A stretch of DNA of 64,000 nucleotides from Thauera aromatica_A (GCF_023093595.1 NZ_JALLIK010000098.1:18206-82205), one strand, 5' to 3'; positions 1 through 8,445 are shown, counted from the first letter of the stretch. Notes: generated from the sequence alone by a model not told the origin. Numbers and translations are program-made.

Positions 1-1513
1 CTTTCTTGGTGTTGTCCTCATCGACGTACTCCGCCCCCAGACGTACCGGCAAGTTGAAGTCGAGCTGCAGCGTGCCGCACTGCCACACCCGCCCCAGGCT
101 ATCTTTCAGCGAAAATTCGATCTTCGGCCCGTAGAACGCCCCCTCTCCCGGCTGCAGGTCGTAGTCCAGACCCTGCGCATCGAGCGCCGCAGCCAGCGCC
201 GCCTCGGCCGCATCCCACTGCTCGTCGGTACCGACCCGTTTGTCCGGGCGGGTCGACAGCTTGACCAGCACGTCGATGAAGCCGAAGTCGGCATAGACCT
301 GCTGCAGCAGGCGGATGAACTCGGCGGATTCGGCCTGCACCTGGCCTTCGGCGCAAAAAATGTGCGCATCATCCTGCACGAAGTTGCGCACGCGCATGAT
401 GCCGTGCAGCGAACCGGAAGGCTCGTTACGATGGCACGAGCCGAACTCGGCCATGCGCAGCGGCAAGTCGCGGTAGCTCTTCAGCCCCTGGTTGAAAATC
501 TGGATATGGCACGGGCAGTTCATCGGCTTCACCGCATAGTCGTGCTTTTCCGACTTCGTGGTGAACATCAGATCCGAATACATCCCCCAGTGACCGGATT
601 TTTCCCACAGCGAGCGGTCGACGATCTGCGGCGTCTTCACTTCCTGGTAGCCATGCTCGCCGATCGTGCGGCGCAGGTACTGCTCGACCTGCTGCCACAG
701 CGTCCACCCCTTTGCGTGCCAGAACACCATGCCCGGCGCCTCATCCTGCAGATGGAAGAGGTCGAGCTGACGACCGAGCCGGCGGTGGTCGCGCTTTTCG
801 GCTTCCTCGATCATGTGCAGATAAGCGTCGAGTTCGTCCTTCTTCGCCCACGCGGTGCCGTACACGCGCTGCAGCATTTCATTCTTCGAGTCGCCCCGCC
901 AATAGGCTCCGGCAAGCTTGGTGAGCTTGAAGACTTTCAGCTTTCCGGTAGACGGCACGTGCGGGCCGCGGCAGAGATCGATGAAATCGCCCTGCCGATA
1001 CAGCGACACGTCTTCCTGCGCTGGAATCGAGGCGATGATCTCGGCCTTGTAGTGCTCGCCGATCCCTTTGAAGAACGCGACCGCCTTGTCACGGGACCAG
1101 ACTTCGCGCTGCACCGCGATTTCGCGCTTCGCGATCTCGCCCATGCGCACCTCGATCGCCGCCAGATCCTCCGGCGTAAATGGGCGCTTGTACGAAAAAT
1201 CGTAGTAGAACCCGTTCTCGATCACCGGCCCGATAGTCACCTGCGCATCCGGAAACAGCTCCTTCACCGCATGCGCCAGCAGGTGCGCGGTGGAGTGGCG
1301 GATGATCTCCAGGCCTTCCAGAGTCTTGTCGGTGACAATCGCCAGTTCGGCATCGGCATCGAGGCGGTGCGAAAGATCGACCAGGCGGCCGCCGACGCGG
1401 CCGGCGAGCGCCGCCTTGGCGAGCCCGGCACCGATCGAAGCCGCGACTTCGGCCACCGTCACCGGGTGATCGAAGCTGCGAATGGAACCATCGGGAAGCG
1501 TGATATTGGGCAT
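1..1513 (-). CDS. thrS: threonyl-tRNA synthetase, 3' part cut by the window edge
   Basis: Charges tRNA-Thr with threonine in the cytosol. The frame is open from ATG at 1513 to the left edge, giving about 504 of the roughly 640 residues usual for the family. Seen in order: an N-terminal TGS-like region beginning MPNITLPDGS, the editing-domain zinc motif HSTAHLLAHA near residue 75, the second editing motif DLCRGPHVPSTG, and the catalytic core with the zinc-ligand cysteine in MNCPCH and class II motif 2 around FGSCHRNEP. The residue after the ligand Cys-Pro is a second Cys, where the E. coli enzyme has Gly. A terminator and tRNA-Val lie upstream. In most proteobacteria infC and rplT follow thrS; here that would be outside the window. 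Identification is secure; the C-terminal anticodon-binding domain is not visible. Confidence 0.97.
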   Translation of the reverse strand, partial: MPNITLPDGSIRSFDHPVTVAEVAASIGAGLAKAALAGRVGGRLVDLSHRLDADAELAIVTDKTLEGLEIIRHSTAHLLAHAVKELFPDAQVTIGPVIENGFYYDFSYKRPFTPEDLAAIEVRMGEIAKREIAVQREVWSRDKAVAFFKGIGEHYKAEIIASIPAQEDVSLYRQGDFIDLCRGPHVPSTGKLKVFKLTKLAGAYWRGDSKNEMLQRVYGTAWAKKDELDAYLHMIEEAEKRDHRRLGRQLDLFHLQDEAPGMVFWHAKGWTLWQQVEQYLRRTIGEHGYQEVKTPQIVDRSLWEKSGHWGMYSDLMFTTKSEKHDYAVKPMNCPCHIQIFNQGLKSYRDLPLRMAEFGSCHRNEPSGSLHGIMRVRNFVQDDAHIFCAEGQVQAESAEFIRLLQQVYADFGFIDVLVKLSTRPDKRVGTDEQWDAAEAALAAALDAQGLDYDLQPGEGAFYGPKIEFSLKDSLGRVWQCGTLQLDFNLPVRLGAEYVDEDNTKK

Positions 1514-1583
1514 GACATAGGCCTCGGACTGGACTCACCCCCCTTCTTGCGGGGCGCGACGCGAATCGAAAAATGTGGACGAA

Positions 1584-1612
1584 AAAAAAGCGCGGTCTTG
1601 GCGCGCTTTTTT
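1584..1612 (-). terminator. intrinsic terminator after tRNA-Val
   Basis: An 11-bp inverted repeat (arms 1584-1594 and 1602-1612, loop 1595-1601) has a GCGCG core flanked by A and T runs. It is symmetric and could work in both directions. On the minus strand it follows tRNA-Val and precedes thrS, so it should end the tRNA transcript and separate it from thrS. Confidence 0.75.
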
Positions 1613-1693
1613 CTCTAGCAGACAAGCGGAGCCGACCTGTTCAGTTTCCGGCCTGAAAAGTAGTTCGGAACATGATGATCAACCCCATAAATC

Positions 1694-1770
1694 TGGTAGG
1701 CGCGATTGGATTCGAACCAACGACCCCCACCATGTCAAGGTGGTGCTCTAACCAACTGAGCTACGCGCCT
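1694..1770 (-). tRNA. tRNA-Val(GAC)
   Basis: The minus strand folds into a full cloverleaf. The acceptor stem AGGCGCG pairs with CGCGCCT, a discriminator A follows, and CCA is encoded (complement of 1694-1696). The anticodon stem is CCACC/GGTGG with loop TTGACAT, giving anticodon GAC. The T-arm carries GGTTCGAATCC. It stands alone between a strong promoter and a terminator. Confidence 0.96.
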
Positions 1771-1783
1771 GCTGAAGCCCCAC

Positions 1784-1811
1784 ATTATAGGCACTGCAAA
1801 AATCCTGTCAA
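1784..1811 (-). promoter_or_regulatory. sigma-70 promoter of tRNA-Val
   Basis: On the minus strand the -35 TTGACA (1806-1811) and the -10 TATAAT (1784-1789) both match consensus exactly, with a 16-nt spacer. The -10 ends 14 nt before the tRNA 5' end, suitable for a short leader. Such a strong promoter fits a stable-RNA gene. Confidence 0.8.
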
Positions 1812-1839
1812 AGATTTTTTGTACTGCAGGGCAGGAAAC

Positions 1840-2082
1840 TCACTTTCTCAACCGTGACACCACGAACAGGATCACCACCGCGCCGACGACGGCGCCGATG
1901 AAGCCGGCAGGCTGCCCGACCTGGTAGATCCCCAGAAACTGCCCGCCGAACGTTGCCAGCATCGACCCCCCGATGCCCAGCAGCGCAGTCATGATCAAGC
2001 CAAGCCCATCTCTCCCCGGATGCAGCAGGCGAGCGACGAGACCGATGATAAGACCGATGAGAATGGTTCCGATAATGCCCAT
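1840..2082 (-). CDS. GlsB/YeaQ/YmgE-type small membrane protein
   Basis: An 80-residue protein with three hydrophobic segments (about residues 1-18, 25-45 and 55-75) and the glycine-rich pattern of the transglycosylase-associated/GlsB stress family, ending in SRLRK. The family is linked to general stress responses in the inner membrane, but its molecular role is unclear. ATG at 2082 is chosen because AGGAGG lies 9 nt upstream; the in-frame TTG at 2088 would be only 3 nt away. It is monocistronic between the exonuclease gene and tRNA-Val. Confidence 0.85.
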   Translation of the reverse strand: MGIIGTILIGLIIGLVARLLHPGRDGLGLIMTALLGIGGSMLATFGGQFLGIYQVGQPAGFIGAVVGAVVILFVVSRLRK

Positions 2083-2156
2083 GTTCAATACCCTCCTGAT
2101 CGTCCCCTGTGAATCCGCAACCGCGCCCGCGCTGCGGGACGGGCACGAACGTTGAA

Positions 2157-2945
2157 TCAGCCGGCCGGCCAGGCCTCGATGAATTGCTTCCAGTGCGGCG
2201 CATCGAGCCGGGCGAGCGCGTCACGAACGAACTGCACCTCGTCGGCCCAGGCTTTCGCATCGAGATGGCCGCGCATGCGCTCGAAGCGCAGGTACACCAG
2301 GTAGGTGTTCACCACGTCGGTTTCGCAATAGTCGCGGATCTCCGCGACCTTGCCGTCGAGCCACGCCTGCCACACGGCGGAACCGTCCATGCCGAGTTTG
2401 CCGGGATAGCCCATCAGCTTGGCCAGGTCATCGAGCGGCGCGTTCGCGCGCGGCTGGTACATCGCCAGCAGATCCATCAGATCGAGATGACGGCTGTGAT
2501 AACGGCCGATGTAGTTGTTCCACTTGAAGTCGCGCGAATCATGATGATCGCCGTCCCCCTGGTCCCAGTAGCGCGCGGCCGACACCCCGTGCACCATGCC
2601 GCGGTAGTGGAGCACGGGCAGATCGAAGCCGCCACCGTTCCACGACACGATCTGCGGCGAATAGCGTTCAATGCCGTCGAAAAAGCGCTGGATGATCTCG
2701 CCTTCCCCCGCTGCCGGTTCGGACAGCGAGAACACCCGGAACTGCTGCGCATCGCGCAGGGCGCAGGAAATCGTCACTACCCGCTGCAGGTGATGCGGCA
2801 GAAAGTCGTTGCCATGGCTGGCGCGGCGCTGCTGGAACGCCCACTCCGCGACCTCGTAGTCCGACAGGCTGGCGGGGAGATCCTCCAGCGTGCGGATTCC
2901 GGCGACATCGGGAATGGTTTCGATATCGAAGACGAGAACCGGCAT
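2157..2945 (-). CDS. DEDD-family 3'-5' exonuclease, PolB-exonuclease-like
   Basis: A 262-residue protein resembling the stand-alone 3'-5' exonuclease domain related to family B DNA polymerases. Visible motifs: Exo I FDIETIPD at the extreme N-terminus, Exo II around NGGGFDLPVL, and a C-terminal YCETDVVNTY that can supply the last catalytic Asp. This suggests two-metal hydrolysis of nucleic acid 3' ends; the natural substrate is not known from the sequence. ATG at 2945 overlaps the ydbL stop (TGATG), so it is probably translated as the last gene of the cysM-ydbH-ynbE-ydbL unit. Starts further upstream would run through ydbL. Confidence 0.85.
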   Translation of the reverse strand: MPVLVFDIETIPDVAGIRTLEDLPASLSDYEVAEWAFQQRRASHGNDFLPHHLQRVVTISCALRDAQQFRVFSLSEPAAGEGEIIQRFFDGIERYSPQIVSWNGGGFDLPVLHYRGMVHGVSAARYWDQGDGDHHDSRDFKWNNYIGRYHSRHLDLMDLLAMYQPRANAPLDDLAKLMGYPGKLGMDGSAVWQAWLDGKVAEIRDYCETDVVNTYLVYLRFERMRGHLDAKAWADEVQFVRDALARLDAPHWKQFIEAWPAG

Positions 2946-3373
2946 CACTTGCGCACCCAGTCGCCGCCCTGCTGCACCCACCATCCCGGCCGGACGCGCT
3001 CGATCCAGCGCTGGGCAAAGGTGCGGCGCACATCGGCCTCCCATTCCGGGCGGCCATTGCCCCGTGCGATCTCGCGGTACAGCGCGGCGCGGTCGGCATT
3101 CTCCGCGGCGATCAGGCTACTGACCTGGGCGCGCTGCGCCAGGGCGACGGCGGACGCATCGCGCAGCGCCACCGTCCCGTCGGCAGCGAATCCTACCGCC
3201 CCCGAAGTGTAGAGCGGCTCCAGCCGCGCATGCCGTTGCTGCATCGATTGGCGCAGGGCCGAAATTGCCGGAGTGTCGATTTCCAGATTCCCCTGGGCCT
3301 GCACCGCCCCCGCCAGCAGGAGGCCGAAAGCCAGCGCCGCGATCCAGCGCGGGCACGCAAAAAGCCGTTTCAT
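2945..3373 (-). CDS. ydbL: YdbL-family (DUF1318) periplasmic protein
   Basis: A 142-residue protein with a Sec signal peptide (about residues 1-26, ending VQAQG). The mature domain begins with the ISALRQSMQQRH region and ends around RPGWWVQQGGDWVRK, as in E. coli YdbL. Function is not established; it is encoded with YdbH and YnbE, which act in the envelope between the two membranes. The start ATG at 3373 overlaps the ynbE stop (ATGA), so translation is coupled. The order ydbH-ynbE-ydbL matches E. coli, which strengthens all three calls. Confidence 0.85.
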   Translation of the reverse strand: MKRLFACPRWIAALAFGLLLAGAVQAQGNLEIDTPAISALRQSMQQRHARLEPLYTSGAVGFAADGTVALRDASAVALAQRAQVSSLIAAENADRAALYREIARGNGRPEWEADVRRTFAQRWIERVRPGWWVQQGGDWVRK

Positions 3374-3555
3374 TTCGCCTCTCCTTCCTTGCCGGGTGCC
3401 CCCGCTCCATTCCCGTGCAACTGCCAGACCTCGTCGATGATGCGGTCTGCAGCCTTTTCCGCCGCCGCCGCAGGGAAATAGATATTGATCGTCACACAGC
3501 CCGCTGCGGCCAATCCAAGCGCTGCGGCCAGAATCCCATTCGGCAACCATCCCAT
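3370..3555 (-). CDS. ynbE: YnbE-family small lipoprotein
   Basis: A 61-residue protein with a short signal peptide and lipobox LAAAGC, so it should be lipidated at Cys20. It carries the family hallmark CVTINIYFPAAAAEKAADRI. In E. coli YnbE is an outer-membrane lipoprotein partner of the AsmA-like protein YdbH in an intermembrane bridge (family knowledge). The start ATG at 3555 is preceded by AGGAGGGCGAG; a longer upstream start would overlap ydbH and lacks the signal peptide. It sits 25 nt after ydbH and overlaps ydbL by four bases. Confidence 0.88.
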   Translation of the reverse strand: MGWLPNGILAAALGLAAAGCVTINIYFPAAAAEKAADRIIDEVWQLHGNGAGAPGKEGEAK

Positions 3556-3580
3556 CTCGCCCTCCTGTTCGATGCCGCAC

Positions 3581-5686
3581 TCAGCGCAGTTCGGGCGCGA
3601 CATTGTCCGCCACCACGCGCTGCAGGCGGTCCACGAGCTCGTCCCAATCGACGCGCCGATTGTAGCCGATGACATTCAGCGCCGGGATGCCGCCCCCGCG
3701 CATGATCACGAAGCCCCCGTCGGCACGGCCGCCGCCCTCGATTCCGTCCATGAGGCAGGTACCGGACACCATCCGGCAGCGCAGCCCAAGCTCACGGTAG
3801 CCGAATGTGTCGAACATCCTTAGCAAACCACGCTGGATCGCCGCCACCGCCCCGCCCCCGCCCAGGGCGCTGATATTCTGCACTGCGCGCTGGCTGACCC
3901 GGCGCGGGTAGCGCCCGGGGCTGCTGGCGATACGTGCATCGAACGCCGTCGGCCGCCAATGGGCGAGTTCCAGCCCGCGCACATCGACATCGGCAAAACC
4001 GGTGATGCTGCCGAAGCTGAAGGTCTCGGTCAGCTGGGCGAGGTCGAGGTGGCGGCCCTCGATGTCGGCACTCAGATGCGAAGCCACGCCGAACGGCTCG
4101 AGCAGGCGCAAGCCGGTCGCCTGCAGGTAGCCGTCGAACACCGAGACCACGAGCGCGCCGTCGAATGCGATCTCTCCCGGCGTCACCCGCAGGCCGGGCA
4201 GCGAGGCCGACAACACTCCCGACATCGACGGCAGACCGAGCGCGGCGGTGAGGGCCGGCATCGAGATCGGCTCGACCACCAGGCTGCCGCGACCGTGCCA
4301 GCCGTCCGCCACGCGGTGCAACGCCAGATCATCGACGACGAGCGCGCCATCGAGTAGGGGAATCACGCTGCGATCGAAGCGGGCACCATTGCGATCGATC
4401 CACGCCTCCAGGCCGAAGGCGCCGAGCTCGACCCTTCCCCAGCGACCGCCGCCGACCCGCAGCACGGCGCGCGACTCACCATCGGCCTGCCACGGCAGAC
4501 GGCCGTCGACCGGCCCCAGCGCCAGGCCGCTGCCGCCATCGGCACCGAGCAAGTTCAAGCCGGCGGCGGTAAAAACCGCATCGCCCGCCACCAGCCGCCC
4601 CTCCTGCACCCGTAGTCCGCCGCTTACATGCCCGGAAAAACGCATCCGCTCGGCACTCGCCGGCGCGACCAGGGGAGCCACCCAGCGCGGCCCGAGCACG
4701 GCCAGATCGGCGGCGGAAACGGCAACCGTCCCCTCGACCAGGCGCGCTTCGGCAAGATCGATCTCGGCCGTGAGCGCCAGCGCCGCAACGCCTTCGAACT
4801 CGGCGCGCGCTTCATGCACGCTCAAGCGGCTGCCGCGCACACGCCCGGAAGCCTGGAACTCCGGCCCCGCTTCAAGGTACAGCGGATGCAGGTACGCCGC
4901 CCCTTGGCGCCACCCCAGGTGCAGCTGCCAATCCCATGCCGACCCGCCCCCCTGGGCATCGAGGCGGATATCGAGACCGAGGTCCTCTGCGGCTTGCAGG
5001 CCATCTCCGGTGGCGAACCGACCCTCCTCGAGGCGGGCCTCCAGACGCAGCAGCGCGTGCGCGCCATCGCGCCGCGGCGACCATTCGATGTGGCCGGAAA
5101 GCGTCCCCTCCGGCGCCCGCTCCTGCCAGGCTTTCGCCATCTCCGGTTGCCACATCCGAAGCCAGCTCACCAGCTCCCCCAGTTCGAGCTGATCGAACGT
5201 TGCAACCAGCCCTGCTTCCGCGGTGAAAGTGGCGGCGACGCGCGCACCGCGCGCGCTGCGCAGAGCCAGGCGTGCCGCGGCGCGGTGCGGTGCAATGGCG
5301 AACTCGGCATCGAACGGCAACCGCCGTCCGGCAAGCCACAACTGCGCCTTGTCGCAGGCCAGTTCATCGAGGGAGAAGCGCGCCCGCGCGCAGCGCAGCA
5401 CCACTTCACGCCAGTACCGCGAGCCCAGCTTCACGCGCTCGACATGCAATTCCGCGCTCCCCCGGGCAGCATCGAAGCGCAACTCAAGGGCATGCACGGA
5501 AAAAGCCGGGTTATGCACCTCCGGCAGGCGCAAGAGCAGGCGCTCAACCGCCGATGCCGGAACGATCCACCACAGCGCAAGCGCCAGGCAGACTGTGCGC
5601 ACGCCCCCGGCCAGCGCCGCGGCGCGCGCACGCGAAGGTTCAGCCGGGGAAGACACCCGTGGAAAGATATCGGTCACCGCGATCAC
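3581..5686 (-). CDS. ydbH: YdbH-family AsmA-like envelope protein
   Basis: A 701-residue protein with one N-terminal membrane anchor (about residues 28-46, VRTVCLALALWWIVPASA) followed by a long beta-rich periplasmic region. The YdbH-type C-terminal region includes RGLLRMFDTFGYRELGL and ends in LNVIGYNRRVDWDELVDRL. In E. coli YdbH is one of three AsmA-like proteins (with TamB and YhdP) implicated in moving phospholipid to the outer membrane. The ATG at 5686 lies 47 nt inside the end of cysM; a GTG near residue 29 is a possible alternative. The protein is somewhat shorter than E. coli YdbH. The call rests on gene order plus the C-terminal pattern. Confidence 0.85.
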   Translation of the reverse strand: MIAVTDIFPRVSSPAEPSRARAAALAGGVRTVCLALALWWIVPASAVERLLLRLPEVHNPAFSVHALELRFDAARGSAELHVERVKLGSRYWREVVLRCARARFSLDELACDKAQLWLAGRRLPFDAEFAIAPHRAAARLALRSARGARVAATFTAEAGLVATFDQLELGELVSWLRMWQPEMAKAWQERAPEGTLSGHIEWSPRRDGAHALLRLEARLEEGRFATGDGLQAAEDLGLDIRLDAQGGGSAWDWQLHLGWRQGAAYLHPLYLEAGPEFQASGRVRGSRLSVHEARAEFEGVAALALTAEIDLAEARLVEGTVAVSAADLAVLGPRWVAPLVAPASAERMRFSGHVSGGLRVQEGRLVAGDAVFTAAGLNLLGADGGSGLALGPVDGRLPWQADGESRAVLRVGGGRWGRVELGAFGLEAWIDRNGARFDRSVIPLLDGALVVDDLALHRVADGWHGRGSLVVEPISMPALTAALGLPSMSGVLSASLPGLRVTPGEIAFDGALVVSVFDGYLQATGLRLLEPFGVASHLSADIEGRHLDLAQLTETFSFGSITGFADVDVRGLELAHWRPTAFDARIASSPGRYPRRVSQRAVQNISALGGGGAVAAIQRGLLRMFDTFGYRELGLRCRMVSGTCLMDGIEGGGRADGGFVIMRGGGIPALNVIGYNRRVDWDELVDRLQRVVADNVAPELR

Positions 5687-6530
5687 ACACGATCGACACG
5701 ATCACCGCGTTCTCGAGCCTAGCGGCGATGCGCAGTGCGACATGCATTGCGCCGCCCGAGGAGATCCCGGCAAAGATGCCTTCCTCGCGCGCCAGGCGGC
5801 GGGTCATTTCCTCGGCCTCGGCCTGGCTGACCGGTTCCAGGCGGTCGACCCGGGGGCGCTCGAAAATCTTCGGCAGATAGGCCTCGGGCCATTTGCGGAT
5901 GCCCGGGATCTGCGAACCCTGCTCGGGCTCGCAACCGACGATGCAGATTTCCGGGTTCTTTTCCTTGAGAAAGCGCGACACGCCCATGATGGTGCCGGTC
6001 GTTCCCATCGAACTGACGAAATGGGTCACACGGCCGCCGGTCTGCTCCCAGATTTCCGGGCCGGTCCCTTCATAGTGCGCGAGCGGATTGTCCGGATTGG
6101 CAAACTGATCGAGGATGATTCCCTTGCCTTCGTCGCGCATGCGCTCGGCGATGTCGCGCGCCATCTCCATCCCCCCCGAAGTGGGAGTGAGCACCAGCTC
6201 GGCGCCGAAGGCCCGCATCGTCTGGCGGCGCTCGACACTCTGGTTCTCTGGCATCACCAGGACCATGCGGTAGCCGCGCATCGCCGCCGCCATCGCCAGG
6301 GCGATGCCGGTGTTGCCGCTGGTGGCCTCGATCAGGGTGTCGCCCGGCCGGATGTCGCCACGCTGCTCGGCGCGCACGATCATCGATAGTGCCGGGCGGT
6401 CCTTCACCGAGCCGGCCGGGTTGTTGCCTTCGAGCTTGGCCAGGATGATGTTGTTGCGACCGGCGGCGATGCGCTTGAGCCTCACCAGCGGAGTGTGTCC
6501 GACGTACTCTTCTAGCGTCCTGAATTCCAT
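5640..6530 (-). CDS. cysM: cysteine synthase B
   Basis: A 296-residue PLP enzyme of the cysteine synthase family that makes cysteine (or S-sulfocysteine) from O-acetylserine and a sulfur donor. The PLP lysine is Lys43 in NNPAGSVKDRPA, followed by SGNTG for substrate binding and a phosphate-binding glycine loop near SSMGTTGT. The C-terminus VCDRGDRYLSTGVFPG is typical of CysM rather than CysK. ATG at 6530 begins the conserved MEFRTLEEYVGHTPL; a longer open frame upstream has no family similarity. It lies 50 nt after lapB and its 3' end overlaps ydbH. Confidence 0.95.
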   Translation of the reverse strand: MEFRTLEEYVGHTPLVRLKRIAAGRNNIILAKLEGNNPAGSVKDRPALSMIVRAEQRGDIRPGDTLIEATSGNTGIALAMAAAMRGYRMVLVMPENQSVERRQTMRAFGAELVLTPTSGGMEMARDIAERMRDEGKGIILDQFANPDNPLAHYEGTGPEIWEQTGGRVTHFVSSMGTTGTIMGVSRFLKEKNPEICIVGCEPEQGSQIPGIRKWPEAYLPKIFERPRVDRLEPVSQAEAEEMTRRLAREEGIFAGISSGGAMHVALRIAARLENAVIVSIVCDRGDRYLSTGVFPG

Positions 6531-6580
6531 GTATCTCGCTCTTCGCGTTGGGTTGTGCTGCCGCAGCCGGGGGGCGGCGT

Positions 6581-7756
6581 TTACGGCGTGAGGTCGAACT
6601 CTTCCGTGCGCCGCGGAGGGTAGGTTTCCCAGCCGCCGCAAGCCGGGCAGCGCCAGTGAAACTGGCGCGCCTTGAAACCGCAAGCATCGCAGCGGTAGCG
6701 CGCCACCCGGCGGGTGTGCCCGTGAATAAGCTGTTTGACCAGTTCGATGTCGCCGCGTTGTTCGGCCGGTGCGGCCAGCACGGCGGCCTCGAGCAGCTTG
6801 TCCAGTCCGAGCAGGGTCGGATTGCGGCGCAGTTCCTCGCGCACCAGGCCGTATGCGGCGCGAGGGCCGGCCTTTTCCATTTCCCAGTGAAAGAGCTCAT
6901 CGAGCAAATCCAGCGAGGCGTGCGCGGACAGCCACGCGCGCAGCAACTGGTGCCCCTCATCCACCCGGCCGAGCCGGCCATAGGCGTCCATCACGCGCTC
7001 CGCCACCAGTGCCAGGTAAACCGGATCCTGGCTCTCGATCCGCTTCCAGGCTTCGAGCGCGTCCTCGTCGTGGCCGCGGGCCGCGAGCAGATCGCCAAGA
7101 AGCAGGCTCGCCCGCACACTGCGCCGGTTCACCTCGAAAGCGTGCTCCAGGTGGGTTCGTGCTTCGTCGTGACGGGAATTCGCCAGGGCGCCGGCAGCGA
7201 GCTCGCAATGAAAGTTCGCCACTTCGGTGCGCCACATCACGCTTTCATGTGCGGGCAGGGCCTGCGCCACCTCGATCGCCTTCGCCCAGTCTTTTTCCTG
7301 CTGATAGATTTCGAGCAGGTAGCCGAGCGCGACCTCATTCGCCCGCGTACCGCGCAGCCTGACGAAAACCGCCTCGGCACGGTCGAGCAGACCCGCTTTC
7401 AGGAAATCCTGCCCAAGCTCGCCGAGCGCCTGCAGGCGCTGCTCTTCGGAGAGATCCTCGCGGTCGACCAGGAGCTGGTGCATGCGGATCGCGCGATCGG
7501 TTTCGCCGCGGCGGCGGAACAGACTCCCGAGGGCGAAGTGGAGCTCGATCGTCTGGGGATCGATGCGCACGGCCTCGACGAAAGCGTCGATCGCCTTGTC
7601 GGGCTGCTCGTTGAGGAGGAAGTTGAGTCCGGTGAGATAGGACCGGGGCAGCGAGCGCGACTCCTGCACCACCTGGCGGATGTCGATGCGCGCCGCAAGC
7701 CAGCCCAGGGCGAAGAACAGCGGCAGCGCAAGCAGCCACCAGAATTCGATTTCCAT
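6581..7756 (-). CDS. lapB: lipopolysaccharide assembly protein B
   Basis: A 391-residue protein with an N-terminal membrane anchor (about residues 4-22, IEFWWLLALPLFFALGWLA), a series of TPR repeats and a C-terminal rubredoxin-type zinc site with two CxxC pairs (about residues 356-373). In E. coli LapB (YciM) regulates LpxC proteolysis through FtsH and so sets LPS synthesis. It follows lapA by 5 nt, the conserved arrangement. Length and all domains are as expected. Confidence 0.95.
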   Translation of the reverse strand: MEIEFWWLLALPLFFALGWLAARIDIRQVVQESRSLPRSYLTGLNFLLNEQPDKAIDAFVEAVRIDPQTIELHFALGSLFRRRGETDRAIRMHQLLVDREDLSEEQRLQALGELGQDFLKAGLLDRAEAVFVRLRGTRANEVALGYLLEIYQQEKDWAKAIEVAQALPAHESVMWRTEVANFHCELAAGALANSRHDEARTHLEHAFEVNRRSVRASLLLGDLLAARGHDEDALEAWKRIESQDPVYLALVAERVMDAYGRLGRVDEGHQLLRAWLSAHASLDLLDELFHWEMEKAGPRAAYGLVREELRRNPTLLGLDKLLEAAVLAAPAEQRGDIELVKQLIHGHTRRVARYRCDACGFKARQFHWRCPACGGWETYPPRRTEEFDLTP

Positions 7757-7761
7757 GGTGC

Positions 7762-8070
7762 TCAGGAGGTCGACAGTCGGCTGTCGCCGGCCGGAGCAGG
7801 TGCAGGCGAATCGCTCCGGTCGCGCTCGGCGCGCTCAAGCTGGCGGCGCAGACGCGAAATCTCGCGACGCAGGCGGATCAGCGATGCCAGCGTGGCGGTG
7901 ACCCCGAGCAGGGCGCCCGCGGCAAAACTGAGCAGTATGACGAAGACCAGCGGTAGTTGCCACTGCCCGCCGAAATAGAAATTCAGGGTAGCGAGGTGGT
8001 CGTTCTTGATCGCGAACCCGAACAGCAGGAAGAACAGCAACAGGCGGATGGACCAGATGATTGCGCGCAT
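7762..8070 (-). CDS. lapA: lipopolysaccharide assembly protein A
   Basis: A 102-residue inner-membrane protein with two hydrophobic segments (about residues 5-22 and 38-60) and a basic coiled-coil tail (LRREISRLRRQLERAERDR). This is the DUF1049/LapA layout, a partner of LapB in LPS assembly control. Two in-frame ATGs exist, 8070 and 8079. GGAG lies 12 nt before the first and 3 nt before the second, so the start is uncertain; 8070 matches the usual MRAIIW beginning. A terminator hairpin stands only about 20 nt upstream. Confidence 0.88.
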   Translation of the reverse strand: MRAIIWSIRLLLFFLLFGFAIKNDHLATLNFYFGGQWQLPLVFVILLSFAAGALLGVTATLASLIRLRREISRLRRQLERAERDRSDSPAPAPAGDSRLSTS

Positions 8071-8097
8071 GGCCGGCATTATCTCCGAGCGGTGAGC

Positions 8098-8125
8098 AAA
8101 AAAGAAGGCGGCCGCAGCCGCCTTC
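8098..8125 (-). terminator. intrinsic terminator after ihfB, just before lapA
   Basis: On the minus strand a 9-bp GC-rich stem (GAAGGCGGC/GCCGCCTTC, loop TGCG) is followed directly by six T. It ends the rpsA-ihfB transcript only about 20 nt before lapA. There is no room for a promoter after it, so lapA-lapB depends on read-through or on a promoter inside ihfB. Confidence 0.8.
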
Positions 8126-8157
8126 CATTATTGCCTGTAAAACCGATTGCCGCGTGC

Positions 8158-8445
8158 TCAGCTTTCGCCGAGATCGACCCGCTCGCGCAACTCCTTGCCC
8201 GCCTTGAAGTGCGGGACGTATTTTTCCGGCACCAGAACCTTGTCGCCGGATTTCGGGTTGCGTCCCACGCGGGGCGGCCGATAGTTCAGCGCGAAACTTC
8301 CGAACCCGCGGATCTCGATGCGATCGCCACGCGCCAGGGCATCGACCATCGCATCGAGGATCATCTTGACCGCGTAATCGGCATCTTTTGCGACCAGTTG
8401 CGGAAAACGCTCCGCAAGCTGGGCGATCAGCTCCGATTTGGTCAT
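8158..8445 (-). CDS. ihfB: integration host factor beta subunit
   Basis: A 95-residue HU/IHF-fold DNA-bending protein; with IhfA it bends DNA at specific sites. It begins MTKSELIAQLAERFPQL and holds the DNA-binding arm with IEIRGFGSFAL and the conserved Pro in RVGRNPKSGDKV. Position directly after rpsA (11-nt gap) and the sequence both identify the beta subunit rather than HU. Confidence 0.97.
   Translation of the reverse strand: MTKSELIAQLAERFPQLVAKDADYAVKMILDAMVDALARGDRIEIRGFGSFALNYRPPRVGRNPKSGDKVLVPEKYVPHFKAGKELRERVDLGES

Noticed and set aside
1798..1820. AT-only inverted repeat (AAAAATC/GATTTTT) as a terminator for the GlsB-like gene
   Set aside because: The stem has almost no GC pairs and overlaps the tRNA-Val promoter -35, so it is probably not a functional terminator.
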